A stretch of 64,000 bases of DNA from Brasenia schreberi (GCA_036023115.1 JAYKKT010000061.1:12025501-12089500); one strand, 5' to 3'. Shown: positions 1 through 11,281, counted from the stretch's first letter. The notes: generated by a model from the letters alone, not told the origin. Numbers and translations are program-made.

Positions 1-628
1 ATTAAAAGTTTGTTTTGGCCCTTACCAGCTTTAGAAACTACAATTTGCCACATGGAAAGTCAATTTTATCCTCAAACAGGCAAAAGGATTGTATTACCCC
101 TGGTTGTTTATAAAAATTACAGAATACCTAAAAGGTAAGTTACCTTCCTACCCTTACCTAGTAAAAGGTTCACAATTCTATCACTATATTAAAAGACAAG
201 GTTGCTCTTATCTTTTTGAAAATTTACAAATTCGGATTAAGGAGCAAAATTAAAGATTTACCTTCGATTAGTGATGAATTTTACAAGAAAACTAGATGTC
301 AAGTTTACTATTGTGCCCCTATCCTTTTTGAAAAATTATAAAACCGAACATATAGATAAAATTACTGGTTTACCCTTATTGTTTAGGAAAATTAGTGGTG
401 GCAGGAATTTTTGGGAAATATTATAGATTTGTTCCAATAAAACTCAATAATGATACTTAAAATTGATTAAAAAATTGGTTTTAAGTACCATGAGTTATTT
501 TTAATTCAATAGATAGATATTATGCATTCTATCAGTTAAATATTTGTTATTTGTTACTTGTTACTTGTTGCTTGATATATTTTTTCTTTTTAGACCGTTT
601 AATTGTTAATTTTGCCAAACACATAAAA

Positions 629-1395
629 ATGAATTCAAGAATATGTGTATCTAAGCTGTCTAAAACAAAAAAATTAAGCGGTCTAAATTTTAAAACATGG
701 AAGAGGATAATCTCATTGGCTCTTATACTATTTATTAAAGGAAACAGTACGTCCAACACCTTCTGATGCTATAGAGATTTAGTTGTTTGACTCAATAATA
801 ACTAAATATGATACTATAGCTAAACTACATGTTCCTACTACAAAGGTATAACTCTTATAAAATGAAAGAATGAGACAATATAGTAGAACATGCGAACCAT
901 TTGTTGATAATGGTAAGAGATTTAGCTGTAGCCAAATCAACCATCCCAAAACCGATGCAAATATCCATAATATTGAAAAGTCTTCCCCCATCCTAGAACA
1001 TAGTCACTACTGCCCTTAGACTACGGCCTGAAACAAACATTTCAAAACTACCCCTCAAACTAGCAATTGAACAAGAACACATGAACAAAAATAAAAAGAG
1101 AAATTATGAGTGGTACAAGACGAGATAGGGTCTAGCTCTAAAGCAAACCAGAGAAGAAATAAGCCAAACAAAAATTTTGGCAAAAATAATAAAAAGAATG
1201 GTTAATCTTTTAAGTCATGGTTTGTCGTCTTAATTAAGAAGGATTTTGAGGTCAAGTTTATTCCTAGAAAAGTGACTATGAGGAAGCATGGGAGAGTGTT
1301 TTTATCTAAGGAATTTGATGTAGAACATGAATTGTTCAAATTGAACATGAAAAAGTTGAGGAAATTATTCAACTTTGACTTAGTGCAATGATTTG
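629..1395 (+). pseudogene. copia A gag and gag-pre-integrase remnants
   Basis: The start at 629 (MNSRICVSK...) leads into a LNFKTWKR block that resembles the LNFEVWKR block of element B's gag at 8548-8739 on the minus strand; this is the UBN2-type copia gag start. The frame breaks soon after. From about 1240 the plus strand reads a gag-pre-integrase-like stretch (FIPRKVTMRKHGRVFL, then KLNMKKLRKLFNFDL). The CCHC knuckle and the protease DSG motif expected between these parts are not visible. Dead coding sequence. Confidence 0.65.
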
Positions 1396-1439
1396 AGAAA
1401 AACATTTTCAGTAAGTGTGAAGCCTATATATAAGGAAAA

Positions 1440-1574
1440 ATGATGATTTTTTTTTCTAAAGAAACAAAAAAGGAAACAACCCTATTGAAAATTATTAACA
1501 TTGATTTATATGAACCCTTTAAAGTAAGATCACATCATGGAAAGGTCTATTTTATAACATTTATCGATAATTAC

Positions 1575-1618
<44 letters not shown>

Positions 1619-2097
1619 CACATAAATATAAGGCACTCAAAGTATTCAAAAAATATAAGTAAGAACTTGAAAATCAACTAGGGCATACAATCAAAGCCTT
1701 TAGATCATATAGAGGTGGTGAGTATACCTCTCCAAAATTTTTGAAATTCTATAAAGACTTTGGTATTTCGAAACAAATTACAATACTCAAAACACCTTAG
1801 GAGTAAGTATAGTAGTGTACATACGCAATAGAGTACCATGTAAAGTTGTATTCACTACACCATATGAGATGTTGTTTGGAAGAAAACCCAACCTAGGTCA
1901 TCTAAGGAGGTGTAGATCTATTGCTCATGTGAAGATCCTTGATCAGTGTAAAAATAAGCTAGATAGCATGTCTTTGAGATGTATATTCATCGAATATCCT
2001 AAAGGCTCAAAGGGATATCGATTTTATCATAAGTTTTATAGATTGATAGAGAATAGAAATATTGAATTCTTAGAAGATACTAAGAATGATATCCTTT
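1440..2097 (+). pseudogene. copia A integrase remnant, split by a (TA)n repeat
   Basis: The plus strand reads LYEPFKVRSHHGKVYFITFIDNYS, the conserved start of the copia integrase core (usual form D-x-x-GP ... F-x-DD-x-S/T-R), then runs into a (TA)n tract at about 1577-1616. After a frame change it reads on to 1815-2099, where YIRNRVPCK, TPYEMLFGRKPNLGHLR and the post-integrase F-I-E-Y-P-x-G-S-K-G-Y-R block are clear. The microsatellite and several stops make it non-functional. Confidence 0.75.
1577..1616. repeat. (TA)n microsatellite inside integrase remnant
   Basis: About 20 TA units replacing the Arg-Tyr-Thr region after the F-I-D-N-Y block of the integrase; element B still reads LRYTYS at this place, so the tract arose after insertion. 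Confidence 0.9.
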
Positions 2098-2339
2098 AGA
2101 ATAATGATGAATATGTTAATGATCTACTATATCTACATCAATCATTTTTTGAACCATAGAAAATCTTTCTAGATCAACCAAAACTTTTAGTGGACATAAA
2201 AGGCTTAGGGCCGTACCATCTTACTTAATAGATTATCACAATTATCTTGCACAAGAAGTGTGCAATTCGATAGATTTTTATGAACTGACTAATAACTTGA
2301 CTTATTGACAAGCTATTAACTCATCTGAATCAACAGACT

Positions 2340-3330
2340 GAGAGAAAACTATGGATGAGGGAATTGAATCTATTGAGAAAACCAAATCTAGGAGTTAGCT
2401 GATTTGCCAAAAGAAAAAAAGCTATAGGTTTAGGTTGCAAGTGGAACAATCAATAAGTTTAAAATGATGTTAGCTGCAAAGAGATTCTCGCAAAAGGAGG
2501 GGATAGATTATGGTGAGACATATTCTCTGTTGCGAAATTTTCATCCATAAGAATAATCTTGATGATATCAATATATTATGATTTAGATTTACATTAGTTA
2601 AATGTAAAAATTATTTTTTTAAATAGAGATTTAGATGAAATCATATATATACATCAATCCGAAGGATACATAGTTGAAGGCCAAGAAAATAAAGTATATA
2701 GGTTGAAAAATCATAATATGGCCTTAACTAGTCACCTTGTCAATGGTATTTGACTTTTCAAAATGCTATTATTGAACTTGGGTTTGTGGCAAATGAGCTT
2801 GACCATTGTGTATATGTCTGGAACAGTGGGATCCACTTTGTCATCTTATCATTATATGTAGATAATATATTGTTGATTGAGAATGGCAATGAGATGATTG
2901 TTAAAACCATGTCTTAGTTAAACTCAAAGTTTGAAATGAAGGATATAGGGGAAGCATCCTATATCTGATATAAAGATTTCTCGACATAAAGAATCTAAAC
3001 TTCTATGCCTAAGTCAGGAGAGATATATTGATTATATCCTCAAAAAGTTTAAAATAGGTGAATGTAAGTCTACATCTATACCCGTTACAAAAGGGGTAAA
3101 ACTAAGCAAGGCTGATTATCCTGGTGGAAGAGATGATAAGCCTAACATTCCTTATGCACAAGCAGTGGGTAACTTCATGTATGTTATGCTATATACAAGA
3201 CCTGAGATTAGATTTGTTGTTGGTCTTATGAGCATATATCAAAGTAATCTTGAATGGCAATATTGGATAGCTCTGAAGAGGATTCTAAGATATCTTAAAG
3301 GAACAAAAGACTTTAAATTATATTTTTAAG
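2340..3330 (+). pseudogene. copia A reverse transcriptase remnant
   Basis: Heavily broken copia RT. Recognisable in shifting frames: KMMLAAKRFSQKEGIDYGETYS near 2460-2525 (family: K-A-R-L-V-A-K-G-x-x-Q), the F-E-M-K-D-x-G-E-A region near 2930-2960, and the tail RPEIRFVVGLMS-Y-Q before 3250. Multiple stops. The YVDD-type box near 2850-2880 is present only as a degraded L-Y-V-D-N read. No activity expected. Confidence 0.6.
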
Positions 3331-3339
3331 CAAATTAAC

Positions 3340-3830
3340 TAAAAGTAATAGGATACTAAGATGCTGACTTTACTGAGAGCAAAGATGACAGTAAATCAAC
3401 CTCAGGACAAATATTTTTCTTTGGAGATAGAGTTGTTTCTTGGGCATGCAAGAAACAGAGTTGTGTAGCATTGTATACACATGAAACTGAGTATGTGGCT
3501 TATTGTATGGCTACAACTAGTACCGTTTGAATAAGCCGCTTCATACGTGATTTGAAGTTGGATATAGCCAACAAGTTGGTTGTCATTTATTGTGACAACA
3601 ATGAAGCAATCACTCTGATTAAGAATGGAGGTGATAACTCCAAAAGCAAGCACATAATTAACTACCACTATGTTGATATAGTTATGAGAAAGGAAATATC
3701 CATCTGATATATGTGAACAAATGATATGTTGGTGAACCCCTTGACTAAAGGTATAAGAGAAGACCTTTTTTTAAAACATGTTACAAATATGGGTTTGAGA
3801 TATGTTTGATTGTTGTATAAATAAGAAACA
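3340..3830 (+). pseudogene. copia A RNase H remnant
   Basis: Plus-strand frames give the copia RNase H signature: A-D-F-T/x-S-K-D-D-S-K-S-T-S-G near 3365-3405, S-W-A-C-K-K-Q near 3436-3460, a C-D-N-N-E-A-I block near 3590-3610, then K-H-I-x-x-x-Y-H near 3650. Frame changes separate these blocks. Open minus-strand readings at 3402-3871 are shadows of this domain. Confidence 0.65.
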
Positions 3831-3930
3831 ACATAACAGGTAATGATTGAAATAACAATCATACATGACATAACTTGGACTATAAAAGTAGGAGGTCAAA
3901 CTAGTATGTCAGATTACTTGACTCGAATGG

Positions 3931-3942
3931 CCAAGTGGGAGA
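3931..3942 (+). other. polypurine tract of copia A
   Basis: CCAAGTGGGAGA lies directly before the TGTAAT start of the 3' LTR; this purine-rich block is the usual plus-strand priming site of plant copia elements and fixes the LTR boundary. Confidence 0.75.
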
Positions 3943-4299
3943 TGTAATATAAAATAACCATTCTCGGCTATAAATCCAATGAAAAGTGTTACATATACAA
4001 GATTAAATACATACACATTACAAAAAAAGGAAAATGACTTGTAATGAAAAGCTCAGATAAGTAAACCGGGAATATTAAGTTGTGATCACTCTCTACAAAT
4101 ACAGAAGAGACAAGAATCAAAATAGATGAAGATACAAAATAGAGAAATCTTCCCTGAGAAATCCATCTTTGGGAAACCGTGAATACATTCCATCTCATCT
4201 TCTCTTCTTCCCTTTTCTTTCTCTTTGCAGATCTTCCAGATACCTTCCGCTGAAAACTTCGGCATTCACACAAGCATCAACGCCGATCTCCGCTCAACA
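3943..4299 (+). repeat. 3' LTR of copia A
   Basis: About 357 bp starting TGTAATATAAAATAACC and ending CTCAACA. It aligns along its whole length, in reverse complement, with 9846-10197 (LTR of element B): shared blocks include the GTTACATATACA block, GTGATCACTCTCTA, the GAATACATTCC block and the AACGYCGATCTC end. TG...CA ends are kept. Confidence 0.8.
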
Positions 4300-5925
4300 A
4301 ACCCACTGATGCTTTCATGTTAATCCCTGAAAAAGATGTTAATATAACAGAGTTGGTCACATTAAGTGATTTTTCCAGAACACGGCCCCTATAGCAAATG
4401 TACTAGGAAGGCATTTCAAGAAGATCAAAACCCAGCTGTAGTAACACATGAAACCCAAATGAAGCATTGCTGCATTTACCTCTGAAAAATAAAAGAGCCC
4501 TCAAATGGCCTATCAGTATTTATTTACGAAGGTAAAAGATGGTGTTATTATATGTGATACACTTAATTTGTTTCTCGAAATTTTGTATAATCTTGTTTTT
4601 TTCACTGGGGGTGGTTGTGATTAAGAATCCATGTAGTCCACTCCACTTATTATGGGTGAAGGCTTGGTTTTGGTGTGGTGTCGCTTGCTACACCCTTCCT
4701 CATCTCTAGGTGCCTAGGTATCTACCGTAAGCCTTTCCTCGTTTGAACCTCGTTGTTATGATTCTCTTCTTTTTCTTTTTCTGTAGGCCGCAACCATATG
4801 CATACCCCAAGTATTGAACTCATGGCCTTCAACTTGTGGGTTGACCCTTAATCACATGGGCTATTGCTCATTGTACCCAAAGCAACTTGTTTTGTATTTC
4901 TTAATATCTCCTCCATGGTCCCTTCTTATAAAATTCAATAGGTAATTAATGGTGAACTCAAAGTACAATGTAATAAAGGGAAATAGCATTGTTTTAGTGG
5001 CTTTCATGTCAAAACAAGCTATACTACTCTACTTAAACTGTGACAAATCCTCATATTGGACTATTTATACATTGTTTCACATATGTGACTCTGGTTTTAT
5101 AAGCAACTAAAGTAAGACAACTTTTTTAATGCTTAAAATATGTTTTACATAATGTTTTCGTATCACAAATATCTCATTCTTGCCACAATCTTGCCAAACA
5201 AAAAGCTTCGGGACGGGAAACAAGTCCCAAGCCAGGTAAGTGCACACACCTGAGGAATCAAGCTCACAACCTTAATCTTGTGAGTCAAGTGCCTTGTCAG
5301 GTGAACTGATGCTTTGAGTGCTCATGCCTTTTCTTTTAGTGAAATAAACTTAATTGGAGTGCACATGATGTTTTGGTCAACCAACATCACAAGAATTGTC
5401 ATTTCTTGAAATATCTTGTATTTTTGGTCTTGATCAAGTCAATTATTTCAATGAAAATTCATGTGATCCTTTTGTTCTATTTGGTTATAAGAAGAGGTTG
5501 AAGCCTAACACACCCACACATGCACCTTTTGAGATTCAAACTCTTCGCGAGTAGTAACAGCATTAGAGCACCCTGTTGTTGAGCTAACATAATCTTTTCT
5601 TTTGTTATAAAATGTTGGTCACTAGAAGTCTGCAAGGGCCCTGCCTAGCCTGATTGAAGCCTGGACTGCTCACTTTGGGGTTAAACATCTCCCAGCACTG
5701 GCCTTCTCCTCCAATCCAAGATTTTCTTTTTGGGAGCTTATGGTAGATGCTTATTAGCACCTTTTACCACATGACATATTTTTTCAGTGACTTTTAAAAA
5801 AAGGTGGTCTTTTTGAAATATAAATTATAGAAAGTAGCAAGTTCAAAGTAATAACTATTTTTAGAAGACGTTCATCAGAAATAATAGACCAGTTGAGGAC
5901 CATTTATAAAATTCCTTGAACTGTG
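4300..5925. other. AT-rich intergenic DNA with SINE-like traces
   Basis: No coding frame or known element is convincing. Two stretches read on the minus strand like tRNA-derived SINE heads: about 4790-4870 (B-box-like GAGTTCAATACTTGG) and about 5480-5590 (A-box-like GTTAGCTCAACAACAGGG, B-box-like GAGTTTGAATCTC). Neither shows a clear poly(A) tail or target-site duplication, so both are only suggestive. The rest looks like unassigned spacer between the 3' ends of copia A and B. Confidence 0.4.
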
Positions 5926-6289
5926 TCAAATGACCCAAAACTTAACGTCCCATCTTTGTTTTTGTTGTTCCCTCTTTTCAAGCCGCATTTTTTTCATTAC
6001 CCTCCAAAGCGCTTCATCATTCCTCTCTACGAAATTCAATTCACCCATATCAGAGGGGGAGGAAGGAGACCCTAGCAGAACGTATTGGGATCCGACAACT
6101 GATGAAACTAACCTTAGATACAAGGAGAAGAAGAGGAAGGCTTTAGTTTTTTCGATTTTTTATTTTTCCACTATTTATTTTTGTGTGTACGCTGCTCTAT
6201 AGCAGTGCCCGGCTCCTCCTTTCGGATATCGAGGCTGGGCTTTCTATTTTCAGAGCTCTTATCCGGCCAGTTGAAACATATTGGTTGTT
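5926..6289. other. unassigned segment next to 3' break of copia B
   Basis: A 90-codon frame on plus (5930-6202) has no family resemblance I recognise and lacks splice or promoter support. It occupies the place where the 3' end and 3' LTR of minus-strand copia B should be; homology to the element stops near 6290. It may be pre-insertion DNA exposed by a deletion or another insertion. Confidence 0.3.
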
Positions 6290-6775
6290 ACACATTTGCT
6301 CTATAACTGCCTTTACAGGAAATGGGTAGATGACCAATCTAACTTAAGATATGTTGACATATATGAGATTGATATTTCCTTTCTCATAACCATATCATGA
6401 ACATAATGGTATTTCACAATTATATGCTTGTTTTTAGAGTTGTTAGCTCCACTAAATATGACACTAGTTGCAGCCATATTTAGCGTCATGTGTATGCAAT
6501 GCTACACGACTCTGTTTCTTGCATGCCCAAGAAATAGTTCCACCTGTAAATAAGAAAATTTGTCCTGAAGTTGATTTAATGTCAACTTTGCTCCCAATAA
6601 AGTCAACATCTTAGTATCCTACCACTTTTACTTAATATGCTTGAAAACATAATTTCAAGTCTTTTGTTCTTTTAAGATATCTTAAAATCCTCTTCACAAC
6701 TATCCAATGTTGTCATTCAAGATTACTTTGATATATGCTCACAAGACCAACAACAAAGCTGGTCTCTAGATTGTT
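6290..6775 (-). pseudogene. copia B RNase H remnant
   Basis: On the minus strand the sequence parallels A's RNase H: the VVGLVS-Y-Q-S-N-L-E start near 6760, the D-V-D/x-F-x-G block near 6600, S-W-A-C-K-K-Q-S-C near 6520, and a final M-R-K-G/E-N-I block near 6390. Homology ends near 6290 inside the position where the domain should finish, without polypurine tract. Confidence 0.6.
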
Positions 6776-6784
6776 CAAGGATCT

Positions 6785-7523
6785 TCACATGAATGATAGA
6801 TCCCCACCTCCTGAGATGACTTCAGTAGTGTTTTCTTCTAAACTACATCTCATACGGTATAGTGAATTCAACTTTACATGATACTCTATTGAATATGTAC
6901 ACTAATGTGCTTACTCCTTCTCCCCAAAATACTTTTAATATAGAGACATCTATTAACATTAACCTTGTCATGTTTAGTAAGGTCCTCTTATATCTTTCAG
7001 CTATACTATTTTATTGAGGTGTTTTAGGCATTATATTTTACTTTGAAATTCTAAAGTCTTTACAAAATTCTAAAAATTCTATAGAGGTGTATCCACCACT
7101 TCTATCTGATCTTAAGACTTTGATTGTATGCTCTAATTGATTTTCAGCTTCCTGCTTATATTCTTTGAATACTAAGTACCTCAGATTTATGTGCTAAGAG
7201 TATGTATATCTCAAGTAATTATCAATATATGTTATGAAATGTACCTTCCCACGATAAGATCTTGCCCTAAAAGGTTCACATAAATGAGTGTGAATGATTT
7301 GTAATAGGGTTGTTCCTGTTATTATCTCCTTAGAAAATGTTTTCCTTGTGATTTTTCCTTGTATACAGGCTTCACATTTATCAAAAGTGTTTTCCTGAAA
7401 AACTGGCAAGTCGAATAATTTTCTCAACTTTTTGAGACTTATATGCCCTAAGCATCTATGCCACACATTCACATCAACATTGAAGGCACAATTGATATAA
7501 GCAAAAAAATCCATCTTTTTCAT
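6785..7523 (-). pseudogene. copia B gag-pre-integrase and integrase remnant
   Basis: The open part 7523-7194 reads VWHRCLGHISLKKLRKLF, then the zinc-binding C-x2-C of the integrase N-terminus (FDKCEACIQGK), then LCEPFRARSYRGKVHFITYIDNYLRYTYS, the start of the DDE core. The first Asp position sits in HTHLCEP where HxDxxxP is usual. A stop follows; the core continues in the same strand to about 6790 with IKVLRSDRSGGYTS, which keeps the second Asp region. The frame then meets the deletion junction. Confidence 0.75.
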
Positions 7524-7559
7524 TTAATTTGGACAATCCTTATTCATCATCAAACACTC

Positions 7560-8140
7560 TTTAGAAGGTCATCCTTCCATGCTTCTCTATGGTTACCTTA
7601 CGAGATACAAACCTGACTTCAAAACCTTTTTTCACCAAAGAAAGGATCAAGACCAAATTGCACCTTATATTTGATACAATTAGTACATTAATTAGAACAA
7701 TCGGTGTGCCTTATACATAAATCCTAAAGGATCCCACACCAAAGACATCCGAGAGGTGTTATTTCTCATATACACCATATGTTCCCTTGGTTTATATTCC
7801 TTTAGGTCTATGATCCCTTTTTTGGTCTTCAAGATATTTTTTGCTGCTCTGAAGTCAATCTACCAACTAGATATTGGGTGATCTATGCAGAAGAATTCTA
7901 AAATCATACAGATTATGTTCGGCTTTTTTTATTGACCGTGTTGTTGGGTGTTTTGACCACCATTTTTCTTGTTGTAGTAATCTCTCTTGTAGTACCCCAT
8001 CTTTCTATAGTTGAAGCACTTGATCCAAGAAGTTGTTTCCAGTAATTTCTTAAAAGTTTGATCGTTTTTCTTGTTATTTTTGACAAACCTTTTGTTTGAT
8101 TTATTCTTTTAGAATTTGTTTCAATCTCTTCTTAAGCTAC
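7560..8140 (-). pseudogene. copia B nucleocapsid and protease region remnant
   Basis: Near 8030-7975 the minus strand reads IKCFNYRKMGYYKRDYYN, a CCHC zinc knuckle in which three of the four ligands are replaced by Tyr (C-F-N-Y, H to Y, final C to Y); all three changes are explained by C:G to T:A transitions. Downstream (7960-7560) a protease-like region with IIDLKEYKPREHMVYM and SRMSLVWDPLG is broken by stops; no intact D-S-G is visible. Confidence 0.55.
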
Positions 8141-8739
8141 TAACAACTTGTCCCTCTTAGTTTTATTCATGTGCTCTTGTTTAATTGCTAGTTTGAGGGG
8201 TAATTGAGAAAGGTTTGCTTCACCTACTAATCTTAAGGTTATGACAACCATATTCTATGAATAGGGAAGACTATTTAGGATAGTTGATATTTACATAGTC
8301 TCGGAGATAACTAACTTTGCTATAACTAGGTCTCTTTTCATTACCAACATTTGGTTTAAATGTTTTACTACATTATCTTCTTATTTCATTTTGTAGGAGT
8401 TGTATTTTTGTAGTATTAACTAAACGTGTAGTTTAGTTGTAGTATCATATTTAGTTGTTATTGAATCAAACAACTCTTTTGTAGTATTATATTCTTCAAA
8501 TACCCTAATTACGTCATCCTCCATATAGGTTAACATTATTATTTTGGCTATGGTATATCTCTGAGAAATGTTTTGTATGCATCTTTTTCTTCTTCTGATG
8601 CAATTGGAGTAGGTGATGGAATTGTATCCTTTAAAACGTAGTTTATCCCCTCAGGTGTAAGTGCTAAAGGGATATGTCTTTTCCACACTTCAAAGTTTAA
8701 ACTATTTAATTTTTCTATTTTTCCAACTTCGATACACAA
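8141..8739 (-). pseudogene. copia B gag remnant
   Basis: The best kept part is 8739-8548: MCIEVGKIEKLNSLNFEVWKRHIPLALTPEGI with a following D-A-Y, the N-terminus of plant copia gag (DUF4219/UBN2 type), which binds element RNA and forms the particle. The frame breaks after residue 63 and the rest of gag is only traceable in fragments to about 8150. Confidence 0.65.
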
Positions 8740-9832
8740 ATCATAAAGCTCATTTTAATTTGTTTGGCAAAAATAACAGTAGGATGGTCTAAAAAGGAAA
8801 AATCAACCACGAGAGTGTCAGTAGATTGCAACAATTTGCAACAATTTATAAGTACTTAATTGAAGAATTATGTCTATGTACCTATGAGTTTTTTCAATTG
8901 ATACCCTTATTTTGATTTTGTTATTTTAGAATCAATTAAGGGACAAAATTGTAATTTTCTTTTATTCTGTGCCACTGTAATTTCTCAAAAACCTCAGGGG
9001 TAAACCATGAATTTTACTCTTCTATCATGTTTTGAAATATTTCAAAAAGACTCGGGGCAGAATAATAAAAATGGTATCTGGTTTTTCGGTAAAATACGTG
9101 GTTGATCGAGGGTAGATTCATAATTATATCCCTCATCCTACTTTTTAATTTTTTTAAAAAGATAGGGGTAGTATTGTCTTTTCTCATAGTGGCAAAATTG
9201 TGAATTTTCAATCGAGCAAGGATAACTTCGTACTTTCATAGTCTGGTATTTCGTAATTTTAAAAAATTGTTAGAGGATAGATTTGTTTTTTTATCCATTA
9301 AGGGTAAAACTATCTTTTTAATTAAAAATATCTGAACTTTTTGTAATTTTGTCTAGTGGCAGTTTTGAAAATTTTAAAGAATGTCAGGGACAAAGCGGAC
9401 TTTTAAACATGTTGCCTGAGGCAGTTTTTGGAATACCGTGAGCAATTTTGGTGCTCACGATTTTCCCCATCGTGGTTTTAGATGTTTCGAGAAAAGGGAG
9501 AGAGAGAAAAGAAAGAATGACAAGGAGAAAGAGTGCAAGAGGAGAGAGAGAATACACGGGAGGAGAGAAGAGAGAGGTGGTGTGTTAGTGGAGAGGGCTC
9601 TAGTTTCTGACCGCTTCTTGTTGTTACGCCTCCTGTCGCTCTATCTTCTCTTGCCTCTGAGAGGGCTTTTTGCTCCGCCTTGTCTTGCCCCTAGCAGGGC
9701 TTTCTGCTTCGCCTTGTCTTACGTATGGCAGGGCTTTCTGCTCTTCCTTGCCTTGCCTCTTCCAGCGCTTTTTGCTCCGCTTTGTCTTGCTTCTTTTTTT
9801 TGTTAACTTATATGTAGGTTTTTAATAACCTC
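8740..9832 (-). other. copia B leader, homologous to bases 1-540
   Basis: Non-coding leader between primer site and gag. Several blocks match element A's leader at the window start in reverse complement (for example GTGGCA...TTTTAAAGAATGTCAGGGACAAA... against bases 1-60). The plus-strand open frame 9438-9806 is low-complexity (RERE-rich, then repeat-derived Leu/Ala/Phe) and comes from GA-rich DNA and the 34 bp repeat, not from a gene. Confidence 0.55.
9661..9796. repeat. 34 bp tandem repeat, 4 copies
   Basis: Four head-to-tail units of 34 bp (9661-9694, 9695-9728, 9729-9762, 9763-9796) with core AGGGCTTTCTGCTYC-CCTTG. 34 is not a multiple of 3, so the frames read through it differ unit by unit. 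Lies in the leader of copia B just inside the primer site. Confidence 0.85.
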
Positions 9833-9844
9833 ACTCTGATACTA
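9833..9844 (-). other. tRNA primer-binding site of copia B
   Basis: Minus strand TAGTATCAGAGT, one base inside the LTR end, is near the initiator-tRNA-Met complement TGGTATCAGAGC used by plant copia elements. Confidence 0.75.
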
Positions 9845-9845
9845 A

Positions 9846-10197
9846 TGTTCAACCGAGATCGACGTTGATATGAGTTTTCAGCGAAAGGTGTTGGGAAGAT
9901 CTTTAGAGAGAAAGAAAAGGGAAAAAAGAAGATGAGAGGGAATGTATTCATGGTTTCCTACATACGATTTTTTGAGGAAAGGTTTTGTTGTTTTTATCTT
10001 CATCTATTTTGATCATTTTCTCTTCTATATTTATAGAGAGTGATCACGATTTCATCTTTTCGGTTTACTCGTATGGGCTTTCCGTTATAAGTCATTTTTC
10101 TTCTTTTGTAACGTGTACATATTTAATCTTGTATACATTTTGTATATGTAACGTTTTTCCTCGGATTTACAGTCAAAAATGGCCATTTTACATTACA
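9846..10197 (-). repeat. 5' LTR of copia B
   Basis: 352 bp, on the minus strand starting TGTAATGTAAAATGGCC and ending GTTGAACA, followed by one base and the primer site. Collinear with the 3' LTR of element A (3943-4299). Divergence between the two is substantial, so the two elements are old or separate sub-families. Confidence 0.8.
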
Positions 10198-11280
10198 AGG
10201 TCGACTGTTTTGCAGCCTGCGACCCGAATGTAGGCTTTCTTGACAACCCGAAAGTTTGAATCTCATGATTCAAATACCGAGGTGAGATATCCAATGAGTA
10301 GGATATGAATTTCATGTTAGTGCACATGTAGGCTTTTAGTAATCAAGTGTTTAGTATGCTATATACAGTCATCGATCTATAAATTTTTTTTAGTGGGGTC
10401 AATCTCCTATTTAAGCATTTAAGGTGGCGCAAACTATGTAAAGTAGCCATGGATTCAATCCTGCCCATAAACTTTTTCATTGGTTTTTCGAATTTGAGGT
10501 GGAGCGGCTGCTCCTCGCCTCGATGTAAATCTCCCACTGGTTATACATATATGAGATGCTCTGTTCCACAAAACGTTGACCTCTTGTTCAGATGTGCCGT
10601 AGAAATGAGAGCGTATCTTATGGATGCGGTAGTAGAATATCAAATTTTTCATCATCATTAACATATTGTGTGACATGCCTTTACAAATGGACCACCAATA
10701 TTGGCAAAAGTATTATATTGTTGAAGAAACGCGTCAACCAGAAGAAGACTAGTTTGGGGAAGAAAACTTCATGGAGTGAACACGAAAGTATTGTGTATTT
10801 CGTGTCTTGTTCGTGTCGTGAGATTTTGTTGCCATGTCGAAAACAGGTCAAGACAAATACCGCTCTCTTTCCCATATTAAATTGGGTTGACACAGAAACA
10901 AGGTTTTGGATTATGTTTTGTGGAGCTTTCGGGTTGTTTTCGGGTTAACTAAAAAACAGGGAAAATTCATGTTTAAAATATGCGCCCTTTGATTTTAAAA
11001 AAGTACCCTGGTTGCATCTCACATAACAGTGTTTTGTTCATGCATACACGCCATTCCCCGGCGGAGCTTTCTATGAAAGTGGCACTGCATTGAACACGCA
11101 CACGCGTGTTTCTGCCTTGGTGTGTACCTGTAGACAAACCACTTCGCAAACCTAATCCAAAGTACTTAAGATCTATTAGATGAAGAGAGGTTGATGGCAT
11201 ATTGAAAAGCAAACATTACACTTTGTCTTTTTAATCTATAACTCTCTTGGATGGCTTTATATACAAAGTGGTTTGCATAG
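10198..11280. other. unassigned spacer with a CGTGTCG-rich fragment
   Basis: Short open frames on both strands overlap each other and show no family resemblance. The stretch about 10770-10940 is rich in GTGTCGTG and TTGACACAGAAAC words, like the hAT-type MITEs at 11822-12142 and 23090-23370, and is probably a broken copy. Nothing else is recognised. Confidence 0.35.

Positions 11281-11281
<1 letters not shown>

Larger units (their letters stand above)
1..4299 (+). mobile_element. Ty1/copia element A, decayed, 5' LTR outside window
   Basis: Degenerate Ty1/copia LTR retrotransposon read on the plus strand. Order seen: non-coding leader (1-628), gag remnant, gag-pre-integrase, integrase, reverse transcriptase, RNase H, polypurine tract, 3' LTR. 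This order (integrase before RT) is the copia order. Stops and frameshifts occur in every domain, so it is not autonomous. The leader matches, in reverse complement and imperfectly, the leader of element B (about 8820-9440), and the 3' LTR matches B's LTR, so A and B are one family. The 5' LTR must lie upstream of base 1. No zinc knuckle or protease is recognisable between gag and pre-integrase, suggesting an internal deletion near 1200. Confidence 0.85.
6290..10197 (-). mobile_element. Ty1/copia element B, same family as A, RT deleted, 3' end lost
   Basis: Minus-strand copia element. From its 5' end: LTR 10197-9846, tRNA primer site 9844-9833, leader with a 34 bp tandem repeat, gag (about 8739-8000), zinc-knuckle remnant near 8030-7975, protease-region remnant, gag-pre-integrase and integrase (7523-6790), then an abrupt join near 6780 to RNase H (6775-6290). 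Compared with element A, about 1.25 kb covering the whole reverse transcriptase is missing. No 3' polypurine tract or LTR is found. It faces element A tail to tail, about 2 kb apart. Confidence 0.85.

Noticed and set aside
5930..6202. 90-codon plus frame and its minus partner as a gene
   Set aside because: No known domain, no splice or promoter context, sits at the broken 3' end of copia B.
9438..9806. 122-codon plus-strand frame upstream of copia B's gag
   Set aside because: Composed of GA-rich sequence and a 34 bp repeat in the antisense of a retrotransposon leader; no family resemblance.
10343..10948. Several overlapping frames on both strands
   Set aside because: They shadow each other, have no recognisable domain, and part overlaps MITE-like sequence.
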